From Hydractinia symbiolongicarpus (lineage: Eukaryota > Cnidaria > Hydrozoa > Anthoathecata > Hydractiniidae): a stretch of 64,000 bases of DNA. The stretch is taken from contig NC_079876.1 in assembly GCF_029227915.1 (NCBI RefSeq), positions 9,736,001 through 9,800,000 on the forward strand, written 5' to 3'. This document shows, one piece after another, positions 24,304-38,469 of the stretch. Under the pieces are notes generated by a model. It worked only from the letters and a program-made list of their open reading frames with translations, was not told the DNA's origin and ran no database searches. Made by a program: the position numbers and the translations under genes. Positions within the stretch are counted from its first letter, which is position 1. Every line of letters starts with the position of its first letter.

Positions 24304-26173
24304 TAGTTTTTGAAACTGTCGCTATTTCTTCAGCGCGCGATAACGGCTAGGATTGGTCCCACAGTAAAAAATGACTTATTAATCTAAAATTTTTAAATGA
24401 AGCGCTACCACAGCGCCAAGTGTAATCGCTGAGTTCCGGAAATCATGTCAAATTAAGAAGAATGTTATTTCTTGGAGTCCAATTTTTTTCATTTATCACA
24501 TTTATCAAGTCACAGTCCAAAGTTAGTTCAATTAAGTCCCACAGTCAATCGTTTCACTGCTGAAAGCGATGCAACCTAGTAATATCAGATAAATATCGCT
24601 AAATACATGTTGGTACGAATATGTGACCCAACCGCTGTAACTCAAACGGACAGACACCGTTAGAAAGTCAATGAAATGTAGTTTTTGAAACTGTCGCTAT
24701 TTCTGCAGCGCGCGATAACGGCTAGGATTGGTCCCACAATAAAAAATAAGTTATTTATCTAAATTTTTAAATGGAGCGCTACCACAGCGCACAGTATAAT
24801 CTCTGAGTTCCGGCAATCACGTCAAATTAAGAAGAATGTTATTTCTTGGAGTCCAATTGTCTCATTTATCATATTTATCAGGTCGCAGTCCAAAGTTAGT
24901 TCAATTAAGTCCCACAGTTAATCGTTTCATTGTTAAAAGCGATGCAACCCAGTAATATCAGAAAAATATCGCTAATTACATGTTGGTACGAATATGTGAC
25001 CCAACAGTTATAACTCAAACGGACAGACACCGTTAGAAAGTCAATGAAATGTAGTTTTTGAAACTGTCGCTATTTCTGCAGCGCGCGATAACGGCTAGGA
25101 TTGGTCCCACAGTAAAAATTGACTTATTTATCTAAATTTTTAAATGAAGCGCTACCACAGCGCCCAGTGTAATCGCTGAGTTCTGGCAATCATGTCAAAT
25201 TTAGAAGAACGTTATTTCTTGGAGTCCAATTTTTTTCATTTATCACATTTATCAGGTCACAGTTCAAAGTTAGTTCAATTAAGTCCCACAGTCAATCGTT
25301 TCACTGCTGAAAGCGATGCAACCTAGTAATATCAGATAAATATCGCTAAATACATGTTGGTGCGAATATGTGACCCAACGGTTGAAACTCAAACGGACTG
25401 ACACCGTTAGAAAGTCAGTGAAATGTAGTTTTTGAAACTATCGCTATTTCTTCAGCGCGCGATAACGGATAGGATTGGTCCCACAATAAAGAATGACTTA
25501 TTTATCTAAATTTTTAAATGAAGCGCTACCACAGCGCCCAGTATAATCTCTGAGTTCCGGCAATCACGTCAAATTAAGAAGAATGTTATTTCTTGGAATC
25601 CAATTTTTTTTATTTATCACATTTATCAGGTCACAGTCCAAAGTTAGTTCAATTAATTCCCACAGTCAATCGTTTCACTGTTAAAAGCGATGCAACCTAG
25701 TAATATCAGATAAATATCGCTAAATAAATGTTGGTACGAATATGTGACCCAACCGTTGAAACTCAAACGGACTGACACCGCTACAAAGTCAATGAAATAT
25801 AGTTTTTGAAACTATCGCTATTTCTTCAGCGCGCGATAACGGATAGGATTGGTCCCACAATAAAGAATGACTTATTTATCTAAATTTTTAAATGAAGCGC
25901 TACCACAGCGCCCAGTATAATCTCTGAGTTCCGGCAATCACGTCAAATTAAGAAGAATGTTATTTCTTGGAATCCAATTTTTTTTATTTATCACATTTAT
26001 CAGGTCACAGTCCAAAGTTAGTTCAATTAATTCCCACAGTCAATCGTTTCACTGTTAAAAGCGATGCAACCTAGTAATATCAGATAAATATCGCTAAATA
26101 CATGTTGGTACGAATATGTGACCCAACCGTTGTAACTCAAACGGACTGACACCGTTATAAAGTCAATGAAATG
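24304..26173 (+). repeat. 1870-bp pentamer HOR unit
   Basis: Five monomers of 375, 373, 374, 374 and 374 bp. Diagnostic variants in order: extra A in 'ctaaaatttttaaatg'; 'aaaaataagttatttatcta' with 'agcgcacagtataatc'; 'ctgcagcgcgcg' with 'gttctggcaatc' and 'aaatttagaagaacg'; 'cggataggattgg' with 'aataaatgttggtac'; and a second 'cggataggattgg' monomer. The same order is found at 46675-48544, 54831-56700 and 59318-61187. Confidence 0.9.
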
Positions 26174-27666
26174 TAGTTTTTGAAACTGTCGCTATTTCTT
26201 CAGCGCGCGATAACGGCTAGGATTGGTCCCACAGTAAAAATGACTTATTAATGTAAATTTTTAAATGAAGCGCTACCACAGCGCCCAGTGCAATCGCTGA
26301 GTTCCGGCAATCATGTCAAATTAAGAATAATGTTATTTCTTGGAGTACAATTTTTTTCATTTATCACATTTATCAGGTCACAGTCCAAAGTTAGTTCAAT
26401 TAAGTCCCACAGTCAATCGTTTCACTGCTAAAAGCGATGCAACATACTAATATCACTTAAATATCGCTAAATACATGTTGGTACGAATATGTGACCCAAC
26501 CGTTGAAACTCAAACGGACTGACACCGCTACAAAGTCAATGAAATGTAGTTTTTGAAACTATCGCTATTTCTTCAGCGCGCGATAACGGATAGGATTGGT
26601 CCCACAATAAAAAATGACTTATTTATTTAAATTTTTAAATGGAGCGCTACCACAGCGCCCAGTATAATCTCTGAGTTCCGGCAATCACGTCAAATTAAGA
26701 AGAATGTTATTTCTTGGAGTCCAATTGTCTCATTTATCATATTTATCAGGTCGCAGTCCAAAGTTAGTTCAATTAAGTCCCACAGTTAATTTGTTTCATT
26801 GTTAAAAGCGATGCAACCTAGTAATATCAGAAAAATATCGCTAAATACATGTGGGTACGAATAGGTGACCCAACCGTTGTAACTCAAACGGACTGACATC
26901 GTTAGAAAGTCAATGAAATGTAGTTTTTGAGACTGTCGCTATTTCTTCAGCGCGCGATAACGGCTAGGATTGGTCCCGCAGTAAAAAATGACTTATTAAT
27001 CTAAATTTTTAAATGAAGCGCTACCACAGCGCCCAGTGTAATCGCTGAGTTCCGGCAATCATGTCAAATTAAGAAGAATGTTATTTCTTGGATTCCAATT
27101 GTCTCACTTATAACATTTATAAGGTCACAGTCCAAAATCAGTTCAATTATGTGCCACAGTCAAGCATTTCACTGTTAAAAGCAATGCATCCTAGTAATAT
27201 GAGATAAATATCGCAAAATACATGTTGGTACGAATAGGTGACCCAACCGTTGTAACTCAACCGGACTGACACCGTTAGAAAGTCAATGAAATGTAGTTTT
27301 TGAAACTGTCGCTTGTTCTTCAGTGCGCGATAACGGCTAGGATTGGTCCCACAGTAAAAAATGACTTATTAATCTAAATTTTTAAATGAAGCGCTACCAC
27401 AGCGCCCAGTGTAATCGCTGAGTTCCGGCAATCATGTCAAATTAAGAAGAATGTTATTTCTTGGAGTCCAATTGTCTAACTTATAACATTTATAAGGTCA
27501 CAGTCCAAAATCAGTTCAATTATGTGCCACAGTCAAGCATTTCACTGTTAAAAGCAATGCATCCTAGTAATATGAGATAAATATTGCAAAATACATGTTG
27601 GTACGAATAGGTGACCCAACCGTTGTAACTCAACCGGACTGACACCGTTAGAAAGTCAATAAAATG

Positions 27667-29162
27667 TAGTTTTTGAAACTGTCGCTTGTTCTTCAGTGCG
27701 CCATAACGGCTAGGATTGGTCCCACAGTAAAAAATGACTTATTAATCTAAAATTTTTAAATGAAGCGCTACCACAGCGCCCAGTGTAATTGCTGAGTTCC
27801 GGAAATCATGTCAAATTAAGAAGAATGTTATTTCTTGGAGTCCAATTTTTTTCATTTATCACATTTATCAAGTCACAGTCCAAAGTTAGTTCAATTAAGT
27901 CCCACAGTCAATCGTTTCACTGCTGAAAGCGATGCAACCTAGTAATATCAGATAAATATCGCTAAATACATGTTGGTACGAATATGTGACCCAACCGCTA
28001 TAACTCAAACGGACTGACACCGCTACAAAGTCAATGAAATGTAGTTTTTGAAACTATCGCTATTTCTTCAGCGCGCGATAACGGATAGGATTGGTCCCAC
28101 AATAAAAAATAAGTTATTTATCTAAATTTTTAAATGGAGCGCTACCACAGCGCACAGTATAATCTCTGAGTTCCGGCAATCACGTCAAATTAAGAAGAAT
28201 GTTATTTCTTGGAGTCCAATTGTCTAACTTATAACATTTATAAGGTCACAGTCCAAAATCAGTTCAATTATGTGCCACAGTCAAGCATTTCACTGTTAAA
28301 AGCAATGCATCCTAGTAATATGAGATAAATATTGCAAAATACATGTTGGTACGAATAGGTGACCCAACCGTTGTAACTCAACCGGACTGACACCGTTAGA
28401 AAGTCAATAAAATGTAGTTTTTGAAACTGTCGCTTGTTCTTCAGTGCGCCATAACGGCTAGGATTGGTCCCACAGTAAAAAATGACTTATTAATCTAAAA
28501 TTTTTAAATGAAGCGCTACCACAGCGCCCAGTGTAATTGCTGAGTTCCGGAAATCATGTCAAATTAAGAAGAATGTTATTTCTTGGAGTCCAATTTTTTT
28601 CATTTATCACATTTATCAAGTCACAGTCCAAAGTTAGTTCAATTAAGTCCCACAGTCAATCGTTTCACTGCTGAAAGCGATGCAACCTAGTAATATCAGA
28701 TAAATATCGCTAAATACATGTTGGTACGAATATGTGACCCAACCGCTATAACTCAAACGGACTGACACCGCTACAAAGTCAATGAAATGTAGTTTTTGAA
28801 ACTATCGCTATTTCTTCAGCGCGCGATAACGGATAGGATTGGTCCCACAATAAAAAATAAGTTATTTATCTAAATTTTTAAATGGAGCGCTACCACAGCG
28901 CACAGTATAATCTCTGAGTTCCGGCAATCACGTCAAATTAAGAAGAATGTTATTTCTTGGAGTCCAATTGTCTCATTTATCATATTTATCAGGTCGCAGT
29001 CCAAAGTTAGTTCAATTAAGTCCCACAGTTAATCGTTTCATTGTTAAAAGCGATCCAACCTAGTAATATCAGAAAAATATCGCTAATTACATGTTGGTAC
29101 GAATATGTGACCCAACCGTTATAACTCAAACGGACTGACACCGTTAGAAAGTCAATGAAATG
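27667..29162 (+). repeat. 748-bp dimer, tandem duplication
   Basis: 27667-28414 and 28415-29162 are each a 375-bp monomer ('cttcagtgcgccataacgg' head, extra A) followed by a 373-bp monomer ('aaaaataagttatttatcta'). The first copy's second monomer ends in 'gtctaacttataacattt', the second copy's in 'gtctcatttatcatattt', so the exchange point lies inside that monomer. Confidence 0.88.
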
Positions 29163-32153
29163 TAGTTTTTGAAACTGTCGCTATTTCTGCAGCGCGCGAT
29201 AACGGCTAGGATTGGTCCCACAGTAAAAATTGACTTATTTATCTAAATTTTTAAATGAAGCGCTACCACAGCGCCCAGTGTAATCGCTGAGTTCTGGCAA
29301 TCATGTCAAATTTAGAAGAACGTTATTTCTTGGAGTCCAATTTTTTTCATTTATCACATTTATCAGGTCACAGTTCAAAGTTAGTTCAATTAAGTCCCAC
29401 AGTCAATCGTTTCACTGCTGAAAGCGATGCAACCTAGTAATATCAGATAAATATCGCTAAATACATGTTGGTACGAATATGTGACCCAACGGTTGAAACT
29501 CAAACGGACTGACACCGTTAGAAAGTCAGTGAAATGTAGTTTTTGAAACTATCGCTATTTCTTCAGCGTGCGATAACGGATAGGATTGGTCCCACAATAA
29601 AGAATGACTTATTTATCTAAATTTTTAAATGAAGCGCTACCACAGCGCCCAGTATAATCTCTGAGTTCCGGCAATCACGTCAAATTAAGAAGAATGTTAT
29701 TTCTTGGAATCCAATTTTTTTTATTTATCACATTTATCAGGTCACAGTCCAAAGTTAGTTCAATTAATTCCCACAGTCAATCGTTTCACTGTTAAAAGCG
29801 ATGCAACCTAGTAATATCAGATAAATATCGCTAAATAAATGTTGGTACGAATATGTGACCCAACCGTTGAAACTCAAACGGACTGACACCGCTACAAAGT
29901 CAATGAAATATAGTTTTTGAAACTATCGCTATTTCTTCAGCGCGCGATAACGGATAGGATTGGTCCCACAATAAAGAATGACTTATTTATCTAAATTTTT
30001 AAATGAAGCGCTACCACAGCGCCCAGTATAATCTCTGAGTTCCGGCAATCACGTCAAATTAAGAAGAATGTTATTTCTTGGAGTCCAATTGTCTAACTTA
30101 TAACATTTATAAGGTCACAGTCCAAAATCAGTTCAATTATGTGCCACAGTCAAGCATTTCACTGTTAAAAGCAATGCATCCTAGTAATATGAGATAAATA
30201 TTGCAAAATACATGTTGGTACGAATAGGTGACCCAACCGTTGTAACTCAACCGGACTGACACCGTTAGAAAGTCAATAAAATGTAGTTTTTGAAACTGTC
30301 GCTTGTTCTTCAGTGCGCCATAACGGCTAGGATTGGTCCCACAGTAAAAAATGACTTATTAATCTAAAATTTTTAAATGAAGCGCTACCACAGCGCCCAG
30401 TGTAATTGCTGAGTTCCGGAAATCATGTCAAATTAAGAAGAATGTTATTTCTTGGAGTCCAATTTTTTTCATTTATCACATTTATCAAGTCACAGTCCAA
30501 AGTTAGTTCAATTAAGTCCCACAGTCAATCGTTTCACTGCTGAAAGCGATGCAACCTAGTAATATCAGATAAATATCGCTAAATACATGTTGGTACGAAT
30601 ATGTGACCCAACCGCTATAACTCAAACGGACTGACACCGCTACAAAGTCAATGAAATGTAGTTTTTGAAACTATCGCTATTTCTTCAGCGCGCGATAACG
30701 GATAGGATTGGTCCCACAATAAAAAATAAGTTATTTATCTAAATTTTTAAATGGAGCGCTACCACAGCGCACAGTATAATCTCTGAGTTCCGGCAATCAC
30801 GTCAAATTAAGAAGAATGTTATTTCTTGGAGTCCAATTGTCTCATTTATCATATTTATCAGGTCGCAGTCCAAAGTTAGTTCAATTAAGTCCCACAGTTA
30901 ATCGTTTCATTGTTAAAAGCGATCCAACCTAGTAATATCAGAAAAATATCGCTAATTACATGTTGGTACGAATATGTGACCCAACCGTTATAACTCAAAC
31001 GGACTGACACCGTTAGAAAGTCAATGAAATGTAGTTTTTGAAACTGTCGCTATTTCTGCAGCGCGCGATAACGGCTAGGATTGGTCCCACAGTAAAAATT
31101 GACTTATTTATCTAAATTTTTAAATGAAGCGCTACCACAGCGCCCAGTGTAATCGCTGAGTTCTGGCAATCATGTCAAATTTAGAAGAACGTTATTTCTT
31201 GGAGTCCAATTTTTTTCATTTATCACATTTATCAGGTCACAGTTCAAAGTTAGTTCAATTAAGTCCCACAGTCAATCGTTTCACTGCTGAAAGCGATGCA
31301 ACCTAGTAATATCAGATAAATATCGCTAAATACATGTTGGTACGAATATGTGACCCAACGGTTGAAACTCAAACGGACTGACACCGTTAGAAAGTCAGTG
31401 AAATGTAGTTTTTGAAACTATCGCTATTTCTTCAGCGTGCGATAACGGATAGGATTGGTCCCACAATAAAGAATGACTTATTTATCTAAATTTTTAAATG
31501 AAGCGCTACCACAGCGCCCAGTATAATCTCTGAGTTCCGGCAATCACGTCAAATTAAGAAGAATGTTATTTCTTGGAATCCAATTTTTTTTATTTATCAC
31601 ATTTATCAGGTCACAGTCCAAAGTTAGTTCAATTAATTCCCACAGTCAATCGTTTCACTGTTAAAAGCGATGCAACCTAGTAATATCAGATAAATATCGC
31701 TAAATAAATGTTGGTACGAATATGTGACCCAACCGTTGAAACTCAAACGGACTGACACCGCTACAAAGTCAATGAAATATAGTTTTTGAAACTATCGCTA
31801 TTTCTTCAGCGCGCGATAACGGATAGGATTGGTCCCACAATAAAGAATGACTTATTTATCTAAATTTTTAAATGAAGCGCTACCACAGCGCCCAGTATAA
31901 TCTCTGAGTTCCGGCAATCACGTCAAATTAAGAAGAATGTTATTTCTTGGAATCCAATTTTTTTTATTTATCACATTTATCAGGTCACAGTCCAAAGTTA
32001 GTTCAATTAATTCCCACAGTCAATCGTTTCACTGTTAAAAGCGATGCAACCTAGTAATATCAGATAAATATCGCTAAATACATGTTGGTACGAATATGTG
32101 ACCCAACTGTTGTAACTCAAACGGACTGACACCGTTAGAAAGTCAATGAAATG
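28415..32153 (+). repeat. Pentamer HOR, two tandem copies (1869 and 1870 bp)
   Basis: 28415, 28790, 29163, 29537, 29911 pair with 30284, 30659, 31032, 31406, 31780 at an offset of 1869 bp. Both share 'gccataacgg' in the first monomer, 'gcgatccaacc' in the second, and 'cttcagcgtgcgataacgg' in the fourth; these variants are missing from the equivalent unit at 24304, so this pair is a local, later duplication. The last monomer of the first copy ends in 'gtctaacttataac', which the second lacks. Confidence 0.9.
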
Positions 32154-34020
32154 TAGTTTTTGAAACTGTCGCTATTTCTTCAGCGCGCGATAACGGCTAG
32201 GATTGGTCCCACAGTAAAAATGACTTATTAATGTAAATTTTTAAATGAAGCGCTACCACAGCGCCCAGTGTAATCGCTGAGTTCCGGCAATCATGTCAAA
32301 TTAAGAATAATGTTATTTCTTGGAGTACAATTTTTTTCATTTATCACATTTATCAGGTAAAAGTCCAAAGTTAGTTCAATTAAGTCCCACAGTCAATCGT
32401 TTCACTGCTAAAAGCGATGCAACATACTAATATCACTTAAATATCGCTAAATACATGTTGGTACGAATATGTGACCCAACCGTTGAAACTCAAACGGACT
32501 GACACCGCTACAAAGTCAATGAAATGTAGTTTTTGAAACTATCGCTATTTCTTCAGCGCGCGATAACGGATAGGATTGGTCCCACAATAAAAAATGACTT
32601 ATTTATTTAAATTTTTAAATGGAGCGCTACCACAGCGCCCAGTATAATCTCTGAGTTCCGGCAATCACGTCAAATTAAGAAGAATGTTATTTCTTGGAGT
32701 CCAATTGTCTCATTTATCATATTTATCAGGTCGCAGTCCAAAGTTAGTTCAATTAAGTCCCACAGTTAATTTGTTTCATTGTTAAAAGCGATGCAACCTA
32801 GTAATATCAGAAAAACATCGCTAAATACATGTTGGTACGAATAGGTGACCCAACCGTTGTAATTCAAACGGACTGACATCGTTAGAAAGTCAATGAAATG
32901 TAGTTTTTGAGACTGTCGCTATTTCTTCAGCGCGCGATAACGGCTAGGATTGGTCCCGCAGTAAAAAATGACTTATTAATCGAAATTTTTAAATGAAGCG
33001 CTACCACAGCGCCCAGTGTAATCGCTTAGTTCCGGCAATCATGTCAAATTAAGAAGAATGTTATTTCTTGGAGTCCAATTGTCTCACTTATAACATTTAT
33101 AAGGTCACAGTCCAAAATCAGTTCAATTATGTGCCACAGTCAAGCATTTCACTGTTAAAAGCAATGCATCCTAGTAATATGAGATAAATATCGCAAAATA
33201 CATGTTGGTACGAATAGGTGACCCAACCGTTGTAACTCAACCGGACTGACACCGTTAGAAAGTCAATGAAATGTAGTTTTTGAAACTGTCGCTTGTTCTT
33301 CAGTGCGCGATAACGGCTAGGATTGGTCCCACAGTAAAAAATGACTTATTAATCTAAATTTTTAAATGAAGCGCTACCACAGCGCCCAGTGTAATCGCTG
33401 AGTTCCGGCAATGATGTCAAATTAAGAAGAATGTTATTTCTTGGAGTCCAATTGTCTCACTTATAACATTTATAAGGTCACAGTCCAAAATCAGTTCAAT
33501 TATGTGCCACAGTCAAGCATTTCACTGTTAAAAGCAATGCATCCTAGTAATATGAGATAAATATTGCAAAATACATGTTGGTACGAATAGGTGACCCAAC
33601 CGTTGTAACTCAACCGGACTTACACCGTTAGAAAGTCAATAAAATGTAGTTTTTGAAACTGTTGCTTGTTCTTCAGTGCGCGATAACGGCTAGGATTGGT
33701 CCCACAGTAAAAAATGACTTATTAATCTAAATTTTTAAATGAAGCGCTACCACAGCGCCCAGTGTAATCGCTGAGTTCCGGCAATCATGTCAAATTAAGA
33801 AGAATGTTATTTCTTGGAGTCCAATTTTTTTCATTTATCACATTTATCAGGTCACAGTCCAAAGTTAGTTCAATTAAGTCCCACAGTCAATCGTTTCACT
33901 GCTAAAAGCGATGCAACCTAGTAATATCAGATAAATATCGCAAAATACATGTTGGTACGAATAGGTGACCCAACTGTTGTAACTCAAACGGACTGACACC
34001 GGTAGAAAGTCAATGAAATG

Positions 34021-36976
34021 TAGTTTTTGAAACTGTCGCTATTTCTTCAGCGCGCGATAACGGCTAGGATTGGTCCCCCAGTAAAAAAAGACTTATTAAT
34101 CTAAATTTTTAAATGAAGCGCTACCACAGCGCCCAGTGTAGCCGCTGAATTCCGGCAATCATGTCAAATTAAGAAGAATGCTATTTTTCGGAGTCCAATT
34201 TTTTTCATTTATCACATTTATCAGGTCACAGTTCAATTAAGTCCCACAGTCAATCGTTTCACTGCTGAAAGCGATGCAACCTAGTAATATCAGATAAATA
34301 TCGCTAAATACATGTTGGTACGAATATGTGACCCAACCGTTGAAACTCAAACGGACTGACACCGTTAGAAAGTCAGTGAAATGTAGTATTTGAAACTGTC
34401 TCTATTACTTCAGCGCGCGCTTACGGCTAGGATTGGTCCCACAGTAAGAAATGACTCATTAATCTAAATTTTTAAAAGAAGTGCTACCACAGCGCCCAGT
34501 GTAATCGCTGAGTTCCGGCAATCATGTCAAATTAAGACGAATGTTATTTCTTGGAATCCAATTTTCTCATTTATCACATTTATCAGGCCACAGTCCAAAG
34601 TTAGTTCAGTTATGTCCCACAGTCAATCGTTTCACTGTTAAAAGCGATGCAACCTAGTAATATCAGATAAATATCGCTAAATACATGTTGGTACGAATAT
34701 GTGACCAAACCGCTGTAACTCAAACGGACTGACACCGCTGCAAGGTCAATGAAATGTAGTTTTTCAAGCTATCGCTATTTCTTCAGCGCGCGATAACGGA
34801 TAGGATTGGTCCTACAGTAAAGAATGACTTATTTATCTAAATTTTTAAATGAAGCGCTACCACAGCGACCAGTATAATCGCTGAGTTCCGGCAATCACGT
34901 CAAATTAAGAAAAATGTTATTTCTTGGAGTCCAATTGTCTCATTTATCATATTTATCAGGTCGCAGTCCAAAATCAGTTCAATTATGTGCCACAGTCAAT
35001 CACTTCACTGTTAAAAGCAATGCATCCTAGTAATATGAGATAAATATCGCAAAATACATGTTGGTACGAATAGGTGACCCAACCGTTGTAACTCAACCGG
35101 ACTGACACCGTTAGAAAGTCAATGAAATGTAGTTTTTGAAACTGTCGCTTGTTCTTCAGTGCGCGATAACGGCTAGGATTGGTCCCACAGTAAAAAATGA
35201 CTTATTAATCTAAATTTTTAAATGAAGCGCTACCACAGCGCCCAGTGTAATCGCTGAGTTCCGGCAATCATGTCAAATTAAGAAGAATGTTATTTCTTGG
35301 AGTCCAATTTTTTTCATTTATCACATTTATCAGGTCACAGTCCAAAGTTAGTTCAATTAAGTCCCATAGTCAATCTTTTCACTGCTGAAAGCGATGCAAC
35401 CTAGTAATATCAGATAAATATCGCTAAATACATGTTGGTACGAATAGGTGACCCAACCGTTGTAACTCAAACGGACTGATACCGGTAGAAAGTCAATGAA
35501 ATGTAGTTTTTGAAACTGTCGCTATTTCTTCTGCGCGCGATAACGGCTAGGATTGGTCCCCCAGTAAAAAAAGACTTATTAATCTAAATTTTTAAATGAA
35601 GCGCTACCAAAGCGCCCAGTGTAGCCGCTGAATTCCGGCAATCATGTCAAATTAAGAAGAATGTTATTTTTCGGAGTCCAATTTTTTTCATTTATCACAT
35701 TTATCAGGTCACAGTTCAATTAAGTCCCACAGTCAATCGTTTCACTGCTGAAAGCGATGCAACCTAGTAATATCAGATAAATATCGCTAAATACATGTTG
35801 GTACGAATATGTGACCCAACCGTTGAAACTCAAACGGACTGACACCGTTAGATAGTCAGTGAAATGTAGTATTTTAAACTGTCTCTATTACTTCAGCGCG
35901 CGCTTAAGGCTAGGATTGGTCCCACAGTAAGAAATTACTCATTAATCTAAATTTTTAAAAGAAGTGCTACCACAGCGCCCAGTGTAATCGCTGAGTTCCG
36001 GCAATCATGTCAAATTAAGAAGAATGTTATTTCTTGGAGTCCAATTTTCTCATTTATCACATTTATCAGGTGACAGTCCAGAGTTACTTCAGTTAAGTCC
36101 CACAGTCAATCGTTTCACTGTTAAAAGCGATGCAACCTAGTAATATCAGATAAATATCGCTAAATACATGTTGGTACGAATAGGTGACCTAACCGTTGTA
36201 ACGCAAACGGACTGACACCGGTAGAAAGTCAATGAAATGTAGTTTTTGAAACTGTCGCTATTTCTTTAGCGCGCGATAACGGCTAGGATTGGTCCCCCAG
36301 TAAAAAAAGACTTATTAATCTAAATTTTTAACTGAAGCGCTACCACAGCGCCCAGTGTAACCGCTGAATTCCGGCAATCATGTCTAATTAAGAAGAATGT
36401 TATTTTTTGGAGTCCAATTTTTTTCATTTATCACATTTATCAGGTCACACTTTAATTAAGTCCCACAGTCAATCGTTTCACTGCTGAAAGCGATGCAACC
36501 TAATAATATCAGATAAATATCGCTAAATACATGTTGGTACGAATATGTGACCCAACGGTTGAAACTCAAACGGACTGACACCGTTAGAAAGTCAGTGGAA
36601 TGTAGTATTTGAAACTGTCTCTATTACTTCAGCGCACGCTTACGGCTAGGATTGGTCCCACAGTAAAAAATGACTTATTAATCTAAATTTTTAAATGAAG
36701 CGCTACCACAGCGCCCAGTGTAATCCCTGAGTTCCGGCAATCATGTCAAATTAAGAAGAATGTTATTTCTTGGAATCCAATTTTTTTTATTTATCACATT
36801 TATCAGGTCACAGTCCAAAGTTAGTTCAGTTAAGTCCCACAGTCAATCGTTTTACTGTTAAAAGCGATGCAACCTAGTAATATCAGATAAATATCGCTAA
36901 ATACATGTTGGTACGAATAGGTGACCCAACCGTTGTAACTCAAACGGACTGACATCGTTAGAACGTCAATGAAATG
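34021..36976 (+). repeat. A-type domain, collinear with 11.2-14.1 kb
   Basis: Monomer starts: 34021, 34384, 34757, 35130, 35504, 35867, 36240, 36603. The alternation of 363-bp (34021, 35504, 36240) and 373/374-bp monomers matches 11157-14111 position for position (offset 22,864). An exception is the 35130 monomer, whose second half is ordinary A sequence ('cccatagtcaatcttttcac') where its partner at 12266 has B-type sequence. Close to 36790, 'ttttttttattt' replaces 'ttttctcattt', adding one base. Confidence 0.9.
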
Positions 36977-38469
36977 TAGTTTTTGAAACTGTCGCTATTT
37001 CTTCAGCGCGCGATAACGGCTAGGATTGGTCCCCCAGTAAAAAATGACTTATTAATCTAAATTCTTAAATGAAGCGCTACCACAGCGCCCAGTGTAATCG
37101 CTGAGTTCCGGCAATCATGTCAAATTAAGAATAATGTTATTTCTTGGAGTCCAATTGTCTCATTTATCATATTTATCAGGTCGCAGTCCAAAGTTAGTTC
37201 AATTAAGTCCCACAGTCAATCGTTTCACTGCTAAAAGCGATGCAACCTAGTAATATCAGATAAATATCGCTAAATACATGTTGGTACGAATATGTGACCC
37301 AACCGTTGAAACTCAAACGGACTGACACCGCTACAAAGTCAATGAAATGTAGTTTTTGAAACTATCGCTATTTCTTCAGCGCGCGATAACGGATAGGATT
37401 GGTCCCACAATAAAAAATGACTTATTTATTTAAATTTTTAAATAGAGCGCTACCACAGCGCCCAGTATAATCTCTGAGTTCCGGCAATCACGTCAAATTA
37501 AGAAGAATGTTATTTCTTGGAGTCCAATTGTCTCATTTATCATATTTATCAGGTCGCAGTCCAAAGTTAGTTCAATTAAGTCCCACAGTTAATCGTTTCA
37601 TTGTTAAAAGCGATGCAACCTAGTAATATCAGAAAAATATCGCTAAATACATGTTGGTACGAATATGTGACCCAACCGTAATAACTCAAACGGACTGACA
37701 CCGTTTGAAAGTCAATGAAATTTAGTTTTTGAAACTATAACTATTTCTTCAGCGCGCCATAACGGCTAGGATTGGTCCCACAGTAAAAATTGACTTATTT
37801 ATCTAAATTTTTAAATAAAGCGCTACCACAGCGCCCAGTGTAAGCGCTGAGTTTCGGCAATCGTGTCAAATTAAGAAGAATGTTATTTCTTGGAGTCTAA
37901 TTGTCTCACTTATAACATTTATAAGGTCACAGTCCAAAGTTAGTTCAATTAAGTCCCACAGTTAATCGTTTCATTGTTAAAAGCGATGCAACCTAGCAAT
38001 ATCAGAAAAACTTCGCTAAGTACATGTTGGTACGAATAGGTGACGCAACCGTTGTTACTCAAACGGACTGACATCGTTAGAAAGTATATGAAATGTAGCT
38101 TTTGAGATTGTCGCTATTTCTTCAGTGCGCGATAACGGCTAGAATTGGTCCCACAGTAAAAAATGACTTATTAATCTAAATTTTTAATTGAAGCGCTACC
38201 ACAGCGCCCAGTGTAATCGCTGAGTTCCGGCAATCATGTCAAATTAAGAAGAATGTTATTTCTTGGAGTCCAATTTTTCTCATTTATCACATTTATCAAG
38301 TCACAGTCCAAAGTTAGTTCAATTAAGTCCCACAGTCAATCGTTTCACTGCTGAAAGCGATGCAACCTAGTAATATCAGATAAATATCGCTAAGTACATG
38401 TTGGTACGAATATGTGGCCCAACTGTTGAAACTCAAACGGACTGACTCCGCTAGAATGTCAGTGAAATG
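36977..38469 (+). repeat. Short B-type block between two A domains
   Basis: Monomers at 36977, 37350, 37723 and 38096, none short. 37350 resembles 8926 ('aaatagagcg'). 37723 has the rare head 'gaaactataactatttcttc' and 'gcgccataacgg', found elsewhere only at 9673. 38096 has an unusual head ('tagcttttgagattgtcgc') and then matches the body of 9673. The block thus corresponds to about 8.9-10.05 kb with one additional monomer. Confidence 0.85.

Larger units (their letters stand above)
24304..34020 (+). repeat. B-type domain built of pentamer HORs
   Basis: Monomer starts: 24304, 24679, 25052, 25426, 25800, 26174, 26547, 26921, 27294, 27667, 28042, 28415, 28790, 29163, 29537, 29911, 30284, 30659, 31032, 31406, 31780, 32154, 32527, 32901, 33274, 33647. 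No short monomer occurs in 9.7 kb. 375-bp monomers (24304, 27667, 28415, 30284) carry one extra A in 'ctaaaatttttaaatg'. 25426-27666 is repeated at 31406-33646 with a fixed offset of 5980 bp, and again at 60440-62681 (offset 29,034 from the second copy). Confidence 0.9.
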